A stretch of DNA of 64,000 nucleotides from a bacterium (GCA_030647205.1 JAUSJO010000008.1:31043-95042); one strand, 5' to 3'. Positions 38,856 through 47,091 are shown, numbered from the stretch's first letter. The notes: a model not told the origin generated them from the sequence alone. Made by a program: numbers and translations.

Positions 38856-41713
38856 CAGCACAATCAGAACAAGCATTAGAGAATAGTTTAGTCAAACAGC
38901 TCGAGGGGATGAGATACGAGCGGGTTGTTATTTATGACGAGGAAATGCTCTTTGTGAACCTGAAGATTCAGCTGGAAAAACACAATGGTATAAAGCTGAG
39001 CGATAAAGAGTTTGAGAGGATTCTAAATCATTTGGACAAAGGGAATGTTTTTGATCGGGCGAAGATATTGCGAGACAAGATGCATCTGGTTCGAGATGAT
39101 GGCATGAGTGCATACATAGAGTTTCTAAACACTCGAGAGTGGTGCCAGAACGAGTTTCAGGTGGCAAATCAGATCACAAATACGGGTGAGTATAAGACTA
39201 GGTATGATGTAACTATTTTGATCAACGGACTCCCTCTGGTTCAGATAGAGCTAAAAAGAAGAGGACTGGAGCTAAAGGAAGCTTTCAACCAAGTAAATCG
39301 ATATCGCCGGCACTCATACACCGCTGCTCGTGGTCTTTTCCAGTACATTCAAATCTTTGTTATTAGCAACGGAGTAAATACAAAGTACTATGCGAACACG
39401 GTGAGCTACATGACAGACAAGAAGCAGTCCTTCAAACAAACATTTTTCTGGGCCAATAAGAGTAATAAGAACATAAAAAAGCTGGATGATTTTGCCAAGA
39501 TATTTCTGGAGAGATGCCATCTGGCGAAGATGATTACAAAGTACACAGTACTTTCTGAAGCGGACAAGATTCTGATGGTTTTGCGACCTTATCAGTACTA
39601 TGCGGTTGAAGCGATAGTTGATCGAGTAAAGAACTCGAAAAAGAATGGTTATATCTGGCACACCACTGGAAGCGGCAAGACATTGACAGCATTTAAGGCG
39701 AGCCAGACCTTGATAGATTCACCCGATGTCTATAAAGTCGTTTTTGTCGTCGATCGGAACGATTTGGATTACCAGACGATAAAAGAGTTTAATAAGTTCA
39801 GAGCGGGAAGTGTTGACGGAACTGATAATACTCGGATGCTGGTGAAGCAGTTCGAAGATGAGACGAATGACGCAAAACTGATCGTGACGACCATACAAAA
39901 GATTAATACTGCTATCAGTAAAGAACGACATCTGAAGAAAATGGAAAAGCATAAAGACAAGAAAATAGTCTTTATTTTCGATGAGTGCCACAGGAGCCAG
40001 TTTGGTGAGACGCACAAAAGGATTACTCAGTATTTTCAGAATTATCAAATGTTTGGCTTTACCGGTACACCGATATTCGCCGAGAACGCTGTGGGTTCTG
40101 GGGCTGACAAAAAGACAACTGCCCAGCTTTTCGATGAGTGTCTGCATAAATATGTGATTACCGATGCGATATCTGATGAAAATGTTTTACGATTTCTAGT
40201 AGAGTATGTGGGTAGATACAGGAGAAAGGCAGATAGTGAGAACGACATAGATATAGAGGTTGAAGGGATTGATACAAAAGAGCTCATGGAATCGTCTAAG
40301 AGGATTGAAAAGATTACCGACTACATAATCGCAAACCATGATAGAAAAACTCATTCCAAAGAATTTACGGCTATGTTTTGTACCTCGAGTATTGATGTTT
40401 TGACAAGATATTATGAAACTTTCAGGAAGAAGAAAGAAGCGGGAGAGCATAATCTAAAAATCGCCACAATCTTTAGTTTTGCCGCAAATGAGGAAGATAA
40501 AGACGCTGATGGAATGATAGGTGAGGCGGATGTTGATATAGAAAAGGACCAGCCTATCAATAAACACTCAAGGGATAAGCTCGAAGAATACATCGGTGAT
40601 TACAATAAAATGTTTGGTACTAACTTCACAACAAAAGACAACACCAGCTTTTATAACTATTATAAAAATATTGCACAGAGAGTGAAGGAAAGGGACATTG
40701 ATATTTTAATAGTGGTAAACATGTTTCTGACCGGATTTGACGCGAAAACTTTAAATACTCTATATGTTGATAAAAACTTGCGATATCACGGACTGATCCA
40801 GGCTTACTCAAGGACAAACAGAATATTAAATGAACGTAAGTCGCATGGCAACATTGTAGTTTTTAGAAACTTAAAGAAGGCGACCGACCGAGCCGTAGCC
40901 CTCTTTAGCAATAAAGATGCAAAGGAAATAATATTTTTAGAACCATATAAAAAATATGTTGAGCAATTCAATGGTGTTTTGCTCGACTTAAGGAATTTGG
41001 CACCCACACCGGACTATGTGGATGATCTAGTTAGTGAAACAGATCAGCTAGTTTTCGTAACTACATTTAGAGAATTAACTCGTTTGAAAAATGTTTTAAC
41101 TACTTTTGCTGACTTTTCTTTCTCAGATACAAGGATATCGGAGCAAGAATTTGAGGATTACAAAAGTAAGTATCTAGATATATATGACAAAGTTAAGAGC
41201 GATAATGAGCATGAAAAAGTTTCTATCTTAGATGATGTTGATTTTGAAATTGAGTTAATAAGAAGGGATGAAATAAACATTGATTACATCTTGAGACTCC
41301 TTGCTTTATATATTGACGCAGATGAAACAGAGCGTAAGCGTATCGTGAAAAACGTTTCAGATATCATGTCAGGAGATTTAGCTCTAAGAAGCAAGAAGGA
41401 ATTAATTGAAAAGTTCATAGAAGAGAACATTCCTGAAATTAAAGATTCGACAGAAGTGGATGGCGCTTTTGAAGAGTTTTGGCGAGAAGAACAATTGAAA
41501 GAATTTGAGAAGATTTGTAAAGAAGAAGGCTTAATGGATGAAATGCTGCAGAAGGTAATAGATAGATATTTATACACGGGGCTTAAGCCAAAAAGGCATG
41601 ATTTGGCAAAAACATTGAAAACCCAGCCAAAAGTTCTAGAGAGGGACAATATAATCAAAAGGATTGGGAAGAAAGTAGATAAATTCATCGAAACGTTTTT
41701 GGATGGGGTGTAA
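38852..41713 (+). CDS. hsdR: Type I restriction enzyme R subunit
   Basis: A 953-residue HsdR, the translocating nuclease subunit. The N-terminal nuclease domain has RYDVTILINGLPLVQIELK (E133, K135). The SF2 motor has Walker A TTGSGKTLT (about 271-279), DECHRSQFG (about 377) and FTGTPIF; the second motor lobe contains NMFLTGFDAKTLNTLYVD and QAYSRTNRI. The C-terminal helical region binds the methyltransferase. Its ATG overlaps the helicase stop. No terminator is obvious after it. Confidence 0.97.
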   Translation: MTAQSEQALENSLVKQLEGMRYERVVIYDEEMLFVNLKIQLEKHNGIKLSDKEFERILNHLDKGNVFDRAKILRDKMHLVRDDGMSAYIEFLNTREWCQNEFQVANQITNTGEYKTRYDVTILINGLPLVQIELKRRGLELKEAFNQVNRYRRHSYTAARGLFQYIQIFVISNGVNTKYYANTVSYMTDKKQSFKQTFFWANKSNKNIKKLDDFAKIFLERCHLAKMITKYTVLSEADKILMVLRPYQYYAVEAIVDRVKNSKKNGYIWHTTGSGKTLTAFKASQTLIDSPDVYKVVFVVDRNDLDYQTIKEFNKFRAGSVDGTDNTRMLVKQFEDETNDAKLIVTTIQKINTAISKERHLKKMEKHKDKKIVFIFDECHRSQFGETHKRITQYFQNYQMFGFTGTPIFAENAVGSGADKKTTAQLFDECLHKYVITDAISDENVLRFLVEYVGRYRRKADSENDIDIEVEGIDTKELMESSKRIEKITDYIIANHDRKTHSKEFTAMFCTSSIDVLTRYYETFRKKKEAGEHNLKIATIFSFAANEEDKDADGMIGEADVDIEKDQPINKHSRDKLEEYIGDYNKMFGTNFTTKDNTSFYNYYKNIAQRVKERDIDILIVVNMFLTGFDAKTLNTLYVDKNLRYHGLIQAYSRTNRILNERKSHGNIVVFRNLKKATDRAVALFSNKDAKEIIFLEPYKKYVEQFNGVLLDLRNLAPTPDYVDDLVSETDQLVFVTTFRELTRLKNVLTTFADFSFSDTRISEQEFEDYKSKYLDIYDKVKSDNEHEKVSILDDVDFEIELIRRDEINIDYILRLLALYIDADETERKRIVKNVSDIMSGDLALRSKKELIEKFIEENIPEIKDSTEVDGAFEEFWREEQLKEFEKICKEEGLMDEMLQKVIDRYLYTGLKPKRHDLAKTLKTQPKVLERDNIIKRIGKKVDKFIETFLDGV

Positions 41714-41782
41714 AAATTTCTAAGCAAGCTCTCAGCTTTATCTTCCTAAATAGGTAAATTTAAAAATCTACCGATTTTTTGT

Positions 41783-41847
41783 GCTAGAATATTCTTATGT
41801 CAAATGCATTTCGGAAAATCATTGAGTTTATAAAGGCGAAAAAGATA
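41783..41847 (+). repeat. Direct repeat upstream of fic (copy 1)
   Basis: These 65 bases are identical at all but two positions to 43166-43230. A shorter matching block (AGCAAGCTCTCAGCTTTATC, 41723-41742) precedes it, as AGCAAACTCTCAGCTTTATC (43118-43137) precedes copy 2. The pair brackets the fic gene. Confidence 0.9.
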
Positions 41848-41856
41848 AAATTATGA
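41797..41856 (+). pseudogene. Truncated 5' copy of the 43180 gene
   Basis: The TAGAAT promoter element, the six-base spacer and the first codons (MSNAFRKIIEFI then KAKKI) duplicate the start of the 43180 gene. The frame then runs KL and stops after 19 codons. It is a leftover of a duplication that accompanied the arrival of fic and may still be transcribed. Confidence 0.8.
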
Positions 41857-41900
41857 GTAAGTTAACTGAAATTAGTTTTTGAGCTCAAATTTTGAATAAT

Positions 41901-41950
41901 TAGTATATCCTTCTTGACAAATAGTATACTAAAACGTAAAATAGTATACA
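41901..41950 (+). promoter_or_regulatory. fic promoter with three TAGTATA sites
   Basis: -35 TTGACA at 41914-41919, 17-base spacer, -10 TAAAAT at 41937-41942. TAGTATAT at 41901, the perfect palindrome TAGTATACTA at 41922 and TAGTATACA at 41942 lie 21 and 20 bases apart, about two helical turns, upstream of, within and overlapping the promoter. This looks like a cooperative repressor operator. Confidence 0.6.
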
Positions 41951-41973
41951 TAAATAAATTAAAGTAAACTATA

Positions 41974-43107
41974 ATGAAAATTGAAATAGGTAAATTCGTA
42001 AGCCAACCAAGAGGGTATAAGTCCTTTGTCACCAATCCCTTTCCTCCTAAGGGTATTTTTGGCTTTCCTGCTAAAACGCTTGTGAAGGCAGATAAGGCTA
42101 CTAGGCTTGTCGGTAAGCTGGATGGTGTTACACACGAGTTGCCGGATGTGGACTTCTTCCTATATATGTTTATTATTAAGGATGCTGAGGCATCCTCTCA
42201 AATAGAAGGAACAAAAGCAACAATCGTTGATGTTTTAGAGGCCAATGCTGGGATAGCGCCAAAAGAGACAGATTCAAGCGATATTGACTTTTATATTGAG
42301 GCCTTAAATTATGGGATTGTAAGAATAAAAAAGTTACCCCTGTCCTTGAGATTTATTAGAGAGTTACACTCTAAACTTATGACGGGTGCAAGAGCGACTC
42401 ATTTTTCAGATCCTGGCAACTTTCGAAATTCTCAAAACTGGATAGGTGGTGCTACGTTGTCTGATGCGAGTTACGTTCCACCAGCTGTTACTGATATGAA
42501 TCCAGCTCTCAGTGATTTGGAAAAATTTTTACACAATGAGGAAGTATTGCCATTAATCCAGGCAGCTATTGCTCATGCTCAGTTTGAGACGATTCATCCT
42601 TTTCTTGATGGTAATGGTAGAACCGGTCGACTTCTTATCACCCTTTTGTTATTGGAAAGGAAGTTATTAGATAAACCGGTATTATTTCTTTCTTGGTATT
42701 TTAAAAAACATCAAAAGGTCTATTATCAGAAACTCGGCGATTACCATGATGGTAAGGTGGATGAATGGGTTAATTTTTTCCTAGATGGGGTGATCGAAAC
42801 CGCCGAAGATTCCATTAGAATCAGCAAGAAGATTTTTCAATTAAGGGAAGAAGATATGTGCAAGATTCATGCCCTTGGCAAACGAGAAGCTGAGAGTGGC
42901 ATTTTGGTATTGAGAAATTTATTTAAGATGCCAATCATAAATTCCAGAATAGTTATGGGATGGACCGGCTTCACTAGAGCAGGATCTATAAAACTGATAG
43001 AGCGCTTTGTAAGTCTTGGGATATTGATCGAGAGAAAAACAGAAGGTAAGGAAAAAGTTTATTCATATGTAAATTATTTAAAAGCGTTTACTAGGGATAA
43101 CAAATAA
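41974..43107 (+). CDS. Fic-family AMP transferase
   Basis: A 377-residue class II Fic protein. The N-terminal region carries the auto-inhibitory helix motif SSQIEG (about 72-77, pattern S/T-x-x-x-E-G/N). The active-site motif is HPFLDGNGRTGR, with His near 208. The C-terminal part has a winged-helix-like segment (FKMPIINSRIVMGWTGFTRA). Fic enzymes transfer AMP or related groups to target hydroxyls; the target is unknown, and in a defence setting it could be a toxin or an anti-phage effector. The gene has its own promoter with phased operators and is bracketed by direct repeats. Confidence 0.92.
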   Translation: MKIEIGKFVSQPRGYKSFVTNPFPPKGIFGFPAKTLVKADKATRLVGKLDGVTHELPDVDFFLYMFIIKDAEASSQIEGTKATIVDVLEANAGIAPKETDSSDIDFYIEALNYGIVRIKKLPLSLRFIRELHSKLMTGARATHFSDPGNFRNSQNWIGGATLSDASYVPPAVTDMNPALSDLEKFLHNEEVLPLIQAAIAHAQFETIHPFLDGNGRTGRLLITLLLLERKLLDKPVLFLSWYFKKHQKVYYQKLGDYHDGKVDEWVNFFLDGVIETAEDSIRISKKIFQLREEDMCKIHALGKREAESGILVLRNLFKMPIINSRIVMGWTGFTRAGSIKLIERFVSLGILIERKTEGKEKVYSYVNYLKAFTRDNK

Positions 43108-43165
43108 TAAAGTAATTAGCAAACTCTCAGCTTTATCTCTTATTACTCATTAAAAACAATTTTGC

Positions 43166-43230
43166 GCTAGAATATTCTTATGTCAAATGCATTTCGGAAA
43201 ATCATTGAGTTTATAGAGGCGAAGAAGATA
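43166..43230 (+). repeat. Direct repeat downstream of fic (copy 2)
   Basis: The intact counterpart of 41783-41847, spanning the promoter and first codons of the 43180 gene. TAGAAT at 43168-43173 lies six bases before the ATG, a leaderless arrangement. Confidence 0.9.
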
Positions 43231-44031
43231 TTGGTTATTGTTTGTGCCTTGGCGTTAGTCATTATTGTCATTGCAACAACTGTGGTTTTGATCAAAAGAT
43301 CTCCAGAGAAAAAATCAGAAGAGTTTAGAGATGTTCCAAAAATTGCCGAAACAAGGGTTGATGAAAGTGCCAGTCAGTGGCCGAGTACAAGCGCGAAGTA
43401 CATTACCGCTGTGCCGGTAGACCTGAGCCAGATACAAAGTATTTCTAAGTATCGCAGTTGTGCGGGGCATGACTTTGCCGGGTATAGTTTTGAGCAGGTA
43501 CAGGAAGCTAATCGCTCAATGAAGCACTATGTCTATCCGACTCCGCAGTTTCAGGGGACGACTGACAAGGTCAAGGTGTTTGCTCCTTTTGACGGAGTGG
43601 TTTCAAAAGTTGAGCTTGAGAGTGAGGTAGCCGGTCAGCCCGGCAAGCGCCCTAAAACAGGAAATAGCATCACTTTTTCAACTGAGGTTGATAAAAATGT
43701 TGGTTTTGAGTTTAGTCACGTCTACTTCGCGGGAGATTTTAAAGTTGGTGACAAGGTGAAGGCGGGCGAACTGATCGGTTATGCCGCTCTAGGTGACAAG
43801 GGCAACGATTTTGACCTCGTACTTTCCGGGACGCGCCTAAAGAACGAGAAGGCATATGGTAGCGCTTTTGACCACATGACAGATAGCGTCCTCGCAGAGT
43901 TTGCCAAGTATGGTGTAACGCCTGAAAATAATAAGTTTACTAAAGAATATCGAGATGCTAATCCCTGTGACTTCACTCAGCAACAACAAAGAGGTCGTAC
44001 GGGCGCTGACTGGCTCCAGCTAAAACACTGA
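43180..44031 (+). CDS. Membrane-anchored M23-like (LytM-fold) protein without catalytic residues
   Basis: A 283-residue protein with an N-terminal helix (about 18-36) and an exported domain. VKVFAPFDGVVSKVELESE, NSITFSTEVDKNVGFEFSHV, VGDKVKAGELIGYAAL and FDLVLSGTR follow the strand order of M23 peptidases and biotinyl/lipoyl-like barrels, but only one metal-ligand-like histidine remains. It is related in layout to the 26173 protein. A binding or structural role at the cell surface is inferred. The transcript is leaderless and ends in a hairpin that also matches the ArsR-site consensus. Confidence 0.6.
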   Translation: MSNAFRKIIEFIEAKKILVIVCALALVIIVIATTVVLIKRSPEKKSEEFRDVPKIAETRVDESASQWPSTSAKYITAVPVDLSQIQSISKYRSCAGHDFAGYSFEQVQEANRSMKHYVYPTPQFQGTTDKVKVFAPFDGVVSKVELESEVAGQPGKRPKTGNSITFSTEVDKNVGFEFSHVYFAGDFKVGDKVKAGELIGYAALGDKGNDFDLVLSGTRLKNEKAYGSAFDHMTDSVLAEFAKYGVTPENNKFTKEYRDANPCDFTQQQQRGRTGADWLQLKH

Positions 44032-44071
44032 CATTCCAATATTCTCAAGAATGTAAGAATGTCGTTTTTTT
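44030..44071 (+). terminator. Terminator that is also palindromic site 1 of the ArsR locus
   Basis: GACATTC / GAATGTC outer arms and ATATTCT / AGAATGT inner arms, followed by seven T residues. The same layered palindrome recurs at 44098-44129 and 44411-44446. Confidence 0.75.
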
Positions 44072-44097
44072 GTTTCTGTATACTTGTTTCGCCACAC

Positions 44098-44129
44098 ATA
44101 TTCCAATATTCTTGAGAATGTAAGAATAT
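44098..44129 (+). promoter_or_regulatory. Palindromic site 2, operator before the ArsR-like gene
   Basis: ATATTC / GAATAT outer arms and ATATTCT / AGAATGT inner arms, just downstream of a TATACT -10 and before the RBS GGAGGG. The position suits autoregulation. Confidence 0.65.
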
Positions 44130-44143
44130 TTTTTGGAGGGATT

Positions 44144-44413
44144 ATGAAGAAAACACCAAGACAACTTGAAAGACATTTAAAGGGTCTGGCAAATCATAGG
44201 CGCATTGAGATCCTGGACTGTATCGCCAGAAATGACGGGATAATACTAGAGTCAATCGCCGAGCACTTGGAGTGTAATGTAAAAACAATTTCAGAGCACA
44301 CAAGAAGGTTGTATCAGGCTGGACTCGTAAACAAAAAGTATCACGGAAGGGCAGTAATGCACTCACTTTCTCCATATGGTAAGCAGTTTTATAGCTTCAT
44401 AAAAAAGTTCTAA
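44144..44413 (+). CDS. ArsR-like winged-helix regulator
   Basis: An 89-residue ArsR/SmtB-type DNA-binding protein: LKGLANHRRIEILDCIARND, then the recognition region LECNVKTISEHTRRLYQAGLV and wing NKKYHGRAVMHSLSPYGK. No cysteine-rich metal site is seen, so its signal is unknown. The ATG at 44144 has GGAGGG upstream; the longer frame is ignored. Three copies of a layered palindrome surround it (44030, 44098, 44411), the last overlapping its own stop codon, which suggests it binds them and controls itself and its neighbour. Confidence 0.85.
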   Translation: MKKTPRQLERHLKGLANHRRIEILDCIARNDGIILESIAEHLECNVKTISEHTRRLYQAGLVNKKYHGRAVMHSLSPYGKQFYSFIKKF

Positions 44414-44446
44414 CATTCCAACATTCTGGAGAATGTGAGAATGTTA
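44411..44446 (+). promoter_or_regulatory. Palindromic site 3, overlapping the arsR stop
   Basis: TAACATTC / GAATGTTA outer arms and ACATTCT / AGAATGT inner arms pair perfectly. The first three bases are the stop codon. There is no T-run, so a protein-binding site is more likely than a terminator. Confidence 0.6.
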
Positions 44447-44576
44447 GTTCTAAGTAAGATTTTAGTCGTATCTTGAAAGTTTATTGTAAAAACGCTCAAT
44501 GAAAAACATCGAGCATATGTTAGTATTTGTATAATATATGTTGGTTTCTTTAAACTATAAGTGAAGGGAGATAAAA

Positions 44577-44816
44577 ATGACTGAAGAAGAAGACAAAGAA
44601 AAAAGAAAAGAGCGTATTGATGAACAAGAGAGAGCAAAAGAGAGGGCAAGCGAAAGAGAAGTGGAGCGGATCAATATACAAGAAAGAGAAAAGCATCGAT
44701 TGAATGAGAAAGAAGCGGATCGGATTGCAACAAAAGAGCGTGAAATACATCGATTAAATGAAAAAGAGGCAGAGCGAATTCGTATTAAAGAGCGGGATAG
44801 AAATCGCCGCCGCTGA
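44577..44816 (+). CDS. Highly charged repetitive coiled-coil protein
   Basis: A 79-residue protein made almost only of Glu, Lys, Arg and Asp with Ile/Leu every few residues. An 18-residue unit is repeated: EREKHRLNEKEADRIATK, EREIHRLNEKEAERIRIK, then a partial third. It should form a single long charged helix or coiled coil. AAGGGAG precedes the ATG and a TATAAT lies about 45 bases upstream; a GC-rich terminator follows. Not a recognised family; similar low-complexity helices occur in many unrelated proteins. Confidence 0.55.
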   Translation: MTEEEDKEKRKERIDEQERAKERASEREVERINIQEREKHRLNEKEADRIATKEREIHRLNEKEAERIRIKERDRNRRR

Positions 44817-44848
44817 AGTTTGTGTTTTTAAATAAGTGAAAACAAAAA

Positions 44849-44878
44849 AGAGGCGGCCTTGTGGGGCCGCCTCTTGTA
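44849..44878 (+). terminator. Rho-independent terminator
   Basis: AGAGGCGGCC at 44849-44858 pairs with GGCCGCCTCT at 44865-44874. It is close in sequence to the terminator at 24720. Confidence 0.85.
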
Positions 44879-44921
44879 GTAGCTTTGCTACTTAAGTTGC
44901 GATCATGTCTGGCGACATGAT

Positions 44922-45884
44922 TTATATATCACTGAACGAAGGAGCGAAATGACCGATCATGCGGTAACCGTCCATGAAGTAGAGTGTGGAGTGACCAATG
45001 TTACCTCCAAGAAAATTCACACCTTCAGGTACGATAATGTTGATTGAGTCTGCGCCATATCGCGGTGTTGCGGGGAAGTCGGCTTTGGCTACAAAGAAGT
45101 CTCTCTGCTGTCGTGAGAACGGATAGGTATAGTGGTGAGTTACTTCTCCGCCATTTTTGCGGAAGCCTTCGAGCCAGTCACGGTATTCCCCTATGGAAGC
45201 GTGGACCAACCTGTCGGCAACTATCTTTTGCCCATCTTCGTTGATCACCTCAGAAGGCATTAGTGTCATATAAGCACTGATAGTTGTACCCATACGCCGG
45301 CTGAGCTCATTGGCTACGAAGGAGATACCCTTCGAAACGAATCGATCCATCGGAGCTCCGATGTGTTGTTCCCGGATGTGTTCGTTGTACTCTAGGAGAC
45401 CCCGAACGTTTCTACACTCATCTTGAAAACTCAGAGATCCCCAATGGATAAGATACTGGATTGTTCTGATATATTTAGGCTCCAGACCTTTTATTGACTC
45501 AGGGTTACGGAAAGACTCTGTGATAACCCGACTTTCCTGATCGACTGCCTTGACAATCAAGTCACCGGTCGTGACTTCTGAAACGTAGCCGTTTGTGAAG
45601 CTGCTAATGGCAACTACACCATCAAGTGCGAAATGGGTTTGATTATGCATGTGGGATGAATGCCCTTTTTCGGCTTCCGGATGATCTTCCAGATATGCTT
45701 GTAGTTCCGCGATAGCTAGATCACGGAGTATGGAAGGATCCATATTCTCATAATCCACGGTATGGTCGATACGACCGAAGCGCCCTGTCTGATAGCTAGT
45801 GCTGGAAGCCGGCCTGCTCTTCGTAGCCGCGCTGGCGCCTCCAAGCAGGAGGATTAACAGGATGATAACTATCAATGGGTCCAT
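44922..45884 (-). CDS. Membrane-anchored hypothetical protein
   Basis: A 320-residue protein with an N-terminal hydrophobic helix (PLIVIILLILLLGGASA) and a large extracytoplasmic body I cannot assign. Visible features are a His-rich patch (KGHSSHMHNQTHFALDGV), FVSKGISFVANELSRRMGTT and ADSINIIVPEGVNFLGGNIG near the end. The ATG at 45884 is preferred over a GTG three codons earlier, which lies too near AAAGGA. A good promoter on this strand (TTGACA / TATGAT, 17 bases) lies at 45972-46000, with a hairpin leader in between. Base composition is GC-richer than the core genes. Confidence 0.6.
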   Translation of the reverse strand: MDPLIVIILLILLLGGASAATKSRPASSTSYQTGRFGRIDHTVDYENMDPSILRDLAIAELQAYLEDHPEAEKGHSSHMHNQTHFALDGVVAISSFTNGYVSEVTTGDLIVKAVDQESRVITESFRNPESIKGLEPKYIRTIQYLIHWGSLSFQDECRNVRGLLEYNEHIREQHIGAPMDRFVSKGISFVANELSRRMGTTISAYMTLMPSEVINEDGQKIVADRLVHASIGEYRDWLEGFRKNGGEVTHHYTYPFSRQQRDFFVAKADFPATPRYGADSINIIVPEGVNFLGGNIGHSTLYFMDGYRMIGHFAPSFSDI

Positions 45885-45971
45885 TAGGGACACATCCTTT
45901 CTGTTTGTTTGATTTATTTTAGTTAAAAAGGGGCTCCAATGCTTTTATGTTATTATGCATGGGATTGGTAC

Positions 45972-46000
45972 ATCATAACATAAAGACTATAAAATGTCAA
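45972..46000 (-). promoter_or_regulatory. Promoter of the 44922-45884 gene
   Basis: On the minus strand: TTGACA (46000-45995), 17-base spacer, TATGAT (45977-45972). The leader contains CCAAT and ATTGG arms followed by GGAGCCCC, a layout shared with the leader at 49998-50035. Confidence 0.65.
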
Positions 46001-46048
46001 TGAGGATATCGTTGTAGATGAGAAGGGGGAAGAGTGTAAATAAAGCAC

Positions 46049-46076
46049 TTGACTTTGTTAGTGTATTTGATACAAT
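46049..46076 (+). promoter_or_regulatory. Promoter of the ADP-ribosylglycohydrolase gene
   Basis: TTGACT at 46049-46054, 16-base spacer, TACAAT at 46071-46076, followed by a short leader with AAGGAGGAG. Confidence 0.65.
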
Positions 46077-46102
46077 ATCATTAACAACTATAAGGAGGAG
46101 TG

Positions 46103-47083
46103 ATGAACATTGATACGAAGGCCCGCGCCGTTGGATGCATGATAGGAGCTGCCTATGGTGATGCTCTTGGCGCTCCAGTCGAGTTTATGAGCTATGAGGA
46201 GATAGTTGCCAAGCATGGTGCCGAAGGTATAGATGTGCCGGATGTACGCTGGGAAGGTCTGCCGCCTGGGATTATCACTGATGATACTCAGATGGCTATG
46301 GCGACCGCAAACGGTATACTCGACTCTCCCGGTCAAGGAGACGTACTTGAGAATATCTTCAAAAGGTATCTCGAGTGGAGAGAGTATATCAGGCACAATC
46401 GAAGAGGTGCCGGCAAAACCTGCAGGGAGTCACTTGACTCCGGTGTCATGGGAACGATCGAAAAACCGCTGAACGAAGGCAAAGGATGCGGTGGAGTGAT
46501 GAGAGCCCACCCTGTTGGTATCGCCTTTCGGGAAAGTCCGGAAAGGGCTTTTGAGATCGGTATGCGTTCCGGAGCGATCACCCACGGTACACCCGAGGCG
46601 TATGTGCCATCAGGAGTCATCGCGAGTATCGTCTCGCATATCTTCTTCGGAGCGACTCTTGAAGGGGCAGCGAAAATGGCTCTCGTTCAAGCCGAAAACC
46701 TGGGCGAGGAAAAAAGCCGGGAAACAGTCAATTTCCTGAAAATGGCTCTCGATGCAGCAACCGATCAAGCGGTTCAGACTATTCACGATAAGCTGTCTGT
46801 GCCTAACGCAACAATGAAAGGCGGCGGTTGGCTCGGATATGACGCTCTGGCCATCGGCTTATATGCCGCGAGGGTCAGCCTGGATGATCCGGTCAAAGCT
46901 GTAAAAATCGCAGTTAACCACAGTGGTGACAGCGACTCTACGGGCGACATCACCGGCGCAATGATGGGCGCAATCTTTGGTCCGGAGCCATTCCTTAAAG
47001 AACTGGACAAGACCGGGATAGCTCTCGAGCACAGAGAAGAGCTCATTTCCATGGGTGAACGTCTTGCTATCTGGCAACCGTAA
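46103..47083 (+). CDS. ADP-ribosylglycohydrolase family protein
   Basis: A 326-residue DraG/ARH-type protein that removes ADP-ribose from modified targets. The two metal-binding signatures are present: ITDDTQMAMATANGIL near residues 52-67, and NHSGDSDSTGDITGAMMGA near 268-286, with AYGDALGAPVEF at the N-terminus. The ATG at 46103 has AAGGAGGAG upstream; the GTG one codon earlier is too close. GC-richer codon use than the core genes. It is a single-gene unit with its own promoter and terminator. The target is unknown. Confidence 0.93.
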   Translation: MNIDTKARAVGCMIGAAYGDALGAPVEFMSYEEIVAKHGAEGIDVPDVRWEGLPPGIITDDTQMAMATANGILDSPGQGDVLENIFKRYLEWREYIRHNRRGAGKTCRESLDSGVMGTIEKPLNEGKGCGGVMRAHPVGIAFRESPERAFEIGMRSGAITHGTPEAYVPSGVIASIVSHIFFGATLEGAAKMALVQAENLGEEKSRETVNFLKMALDAATDQAVQTIHDKLSVPNATMKGGGWLGYDALAIGLYAARVSLDDPVKAVKIAVNHSGDSDSTGDITGAMMGAIFGPEPFLKELDKTGIALEHREELISMGERLAIWQP

Positions 47084-47091
47084 GCCAAACT

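Noticed and set aside
36405..41727. Several long minus-strand frames opposite hsdS, the helicase and hsdR
   Set aside because: They mirror AT-rich coding sequence, lack RBS and known motifs, and overlap well-supported genes.
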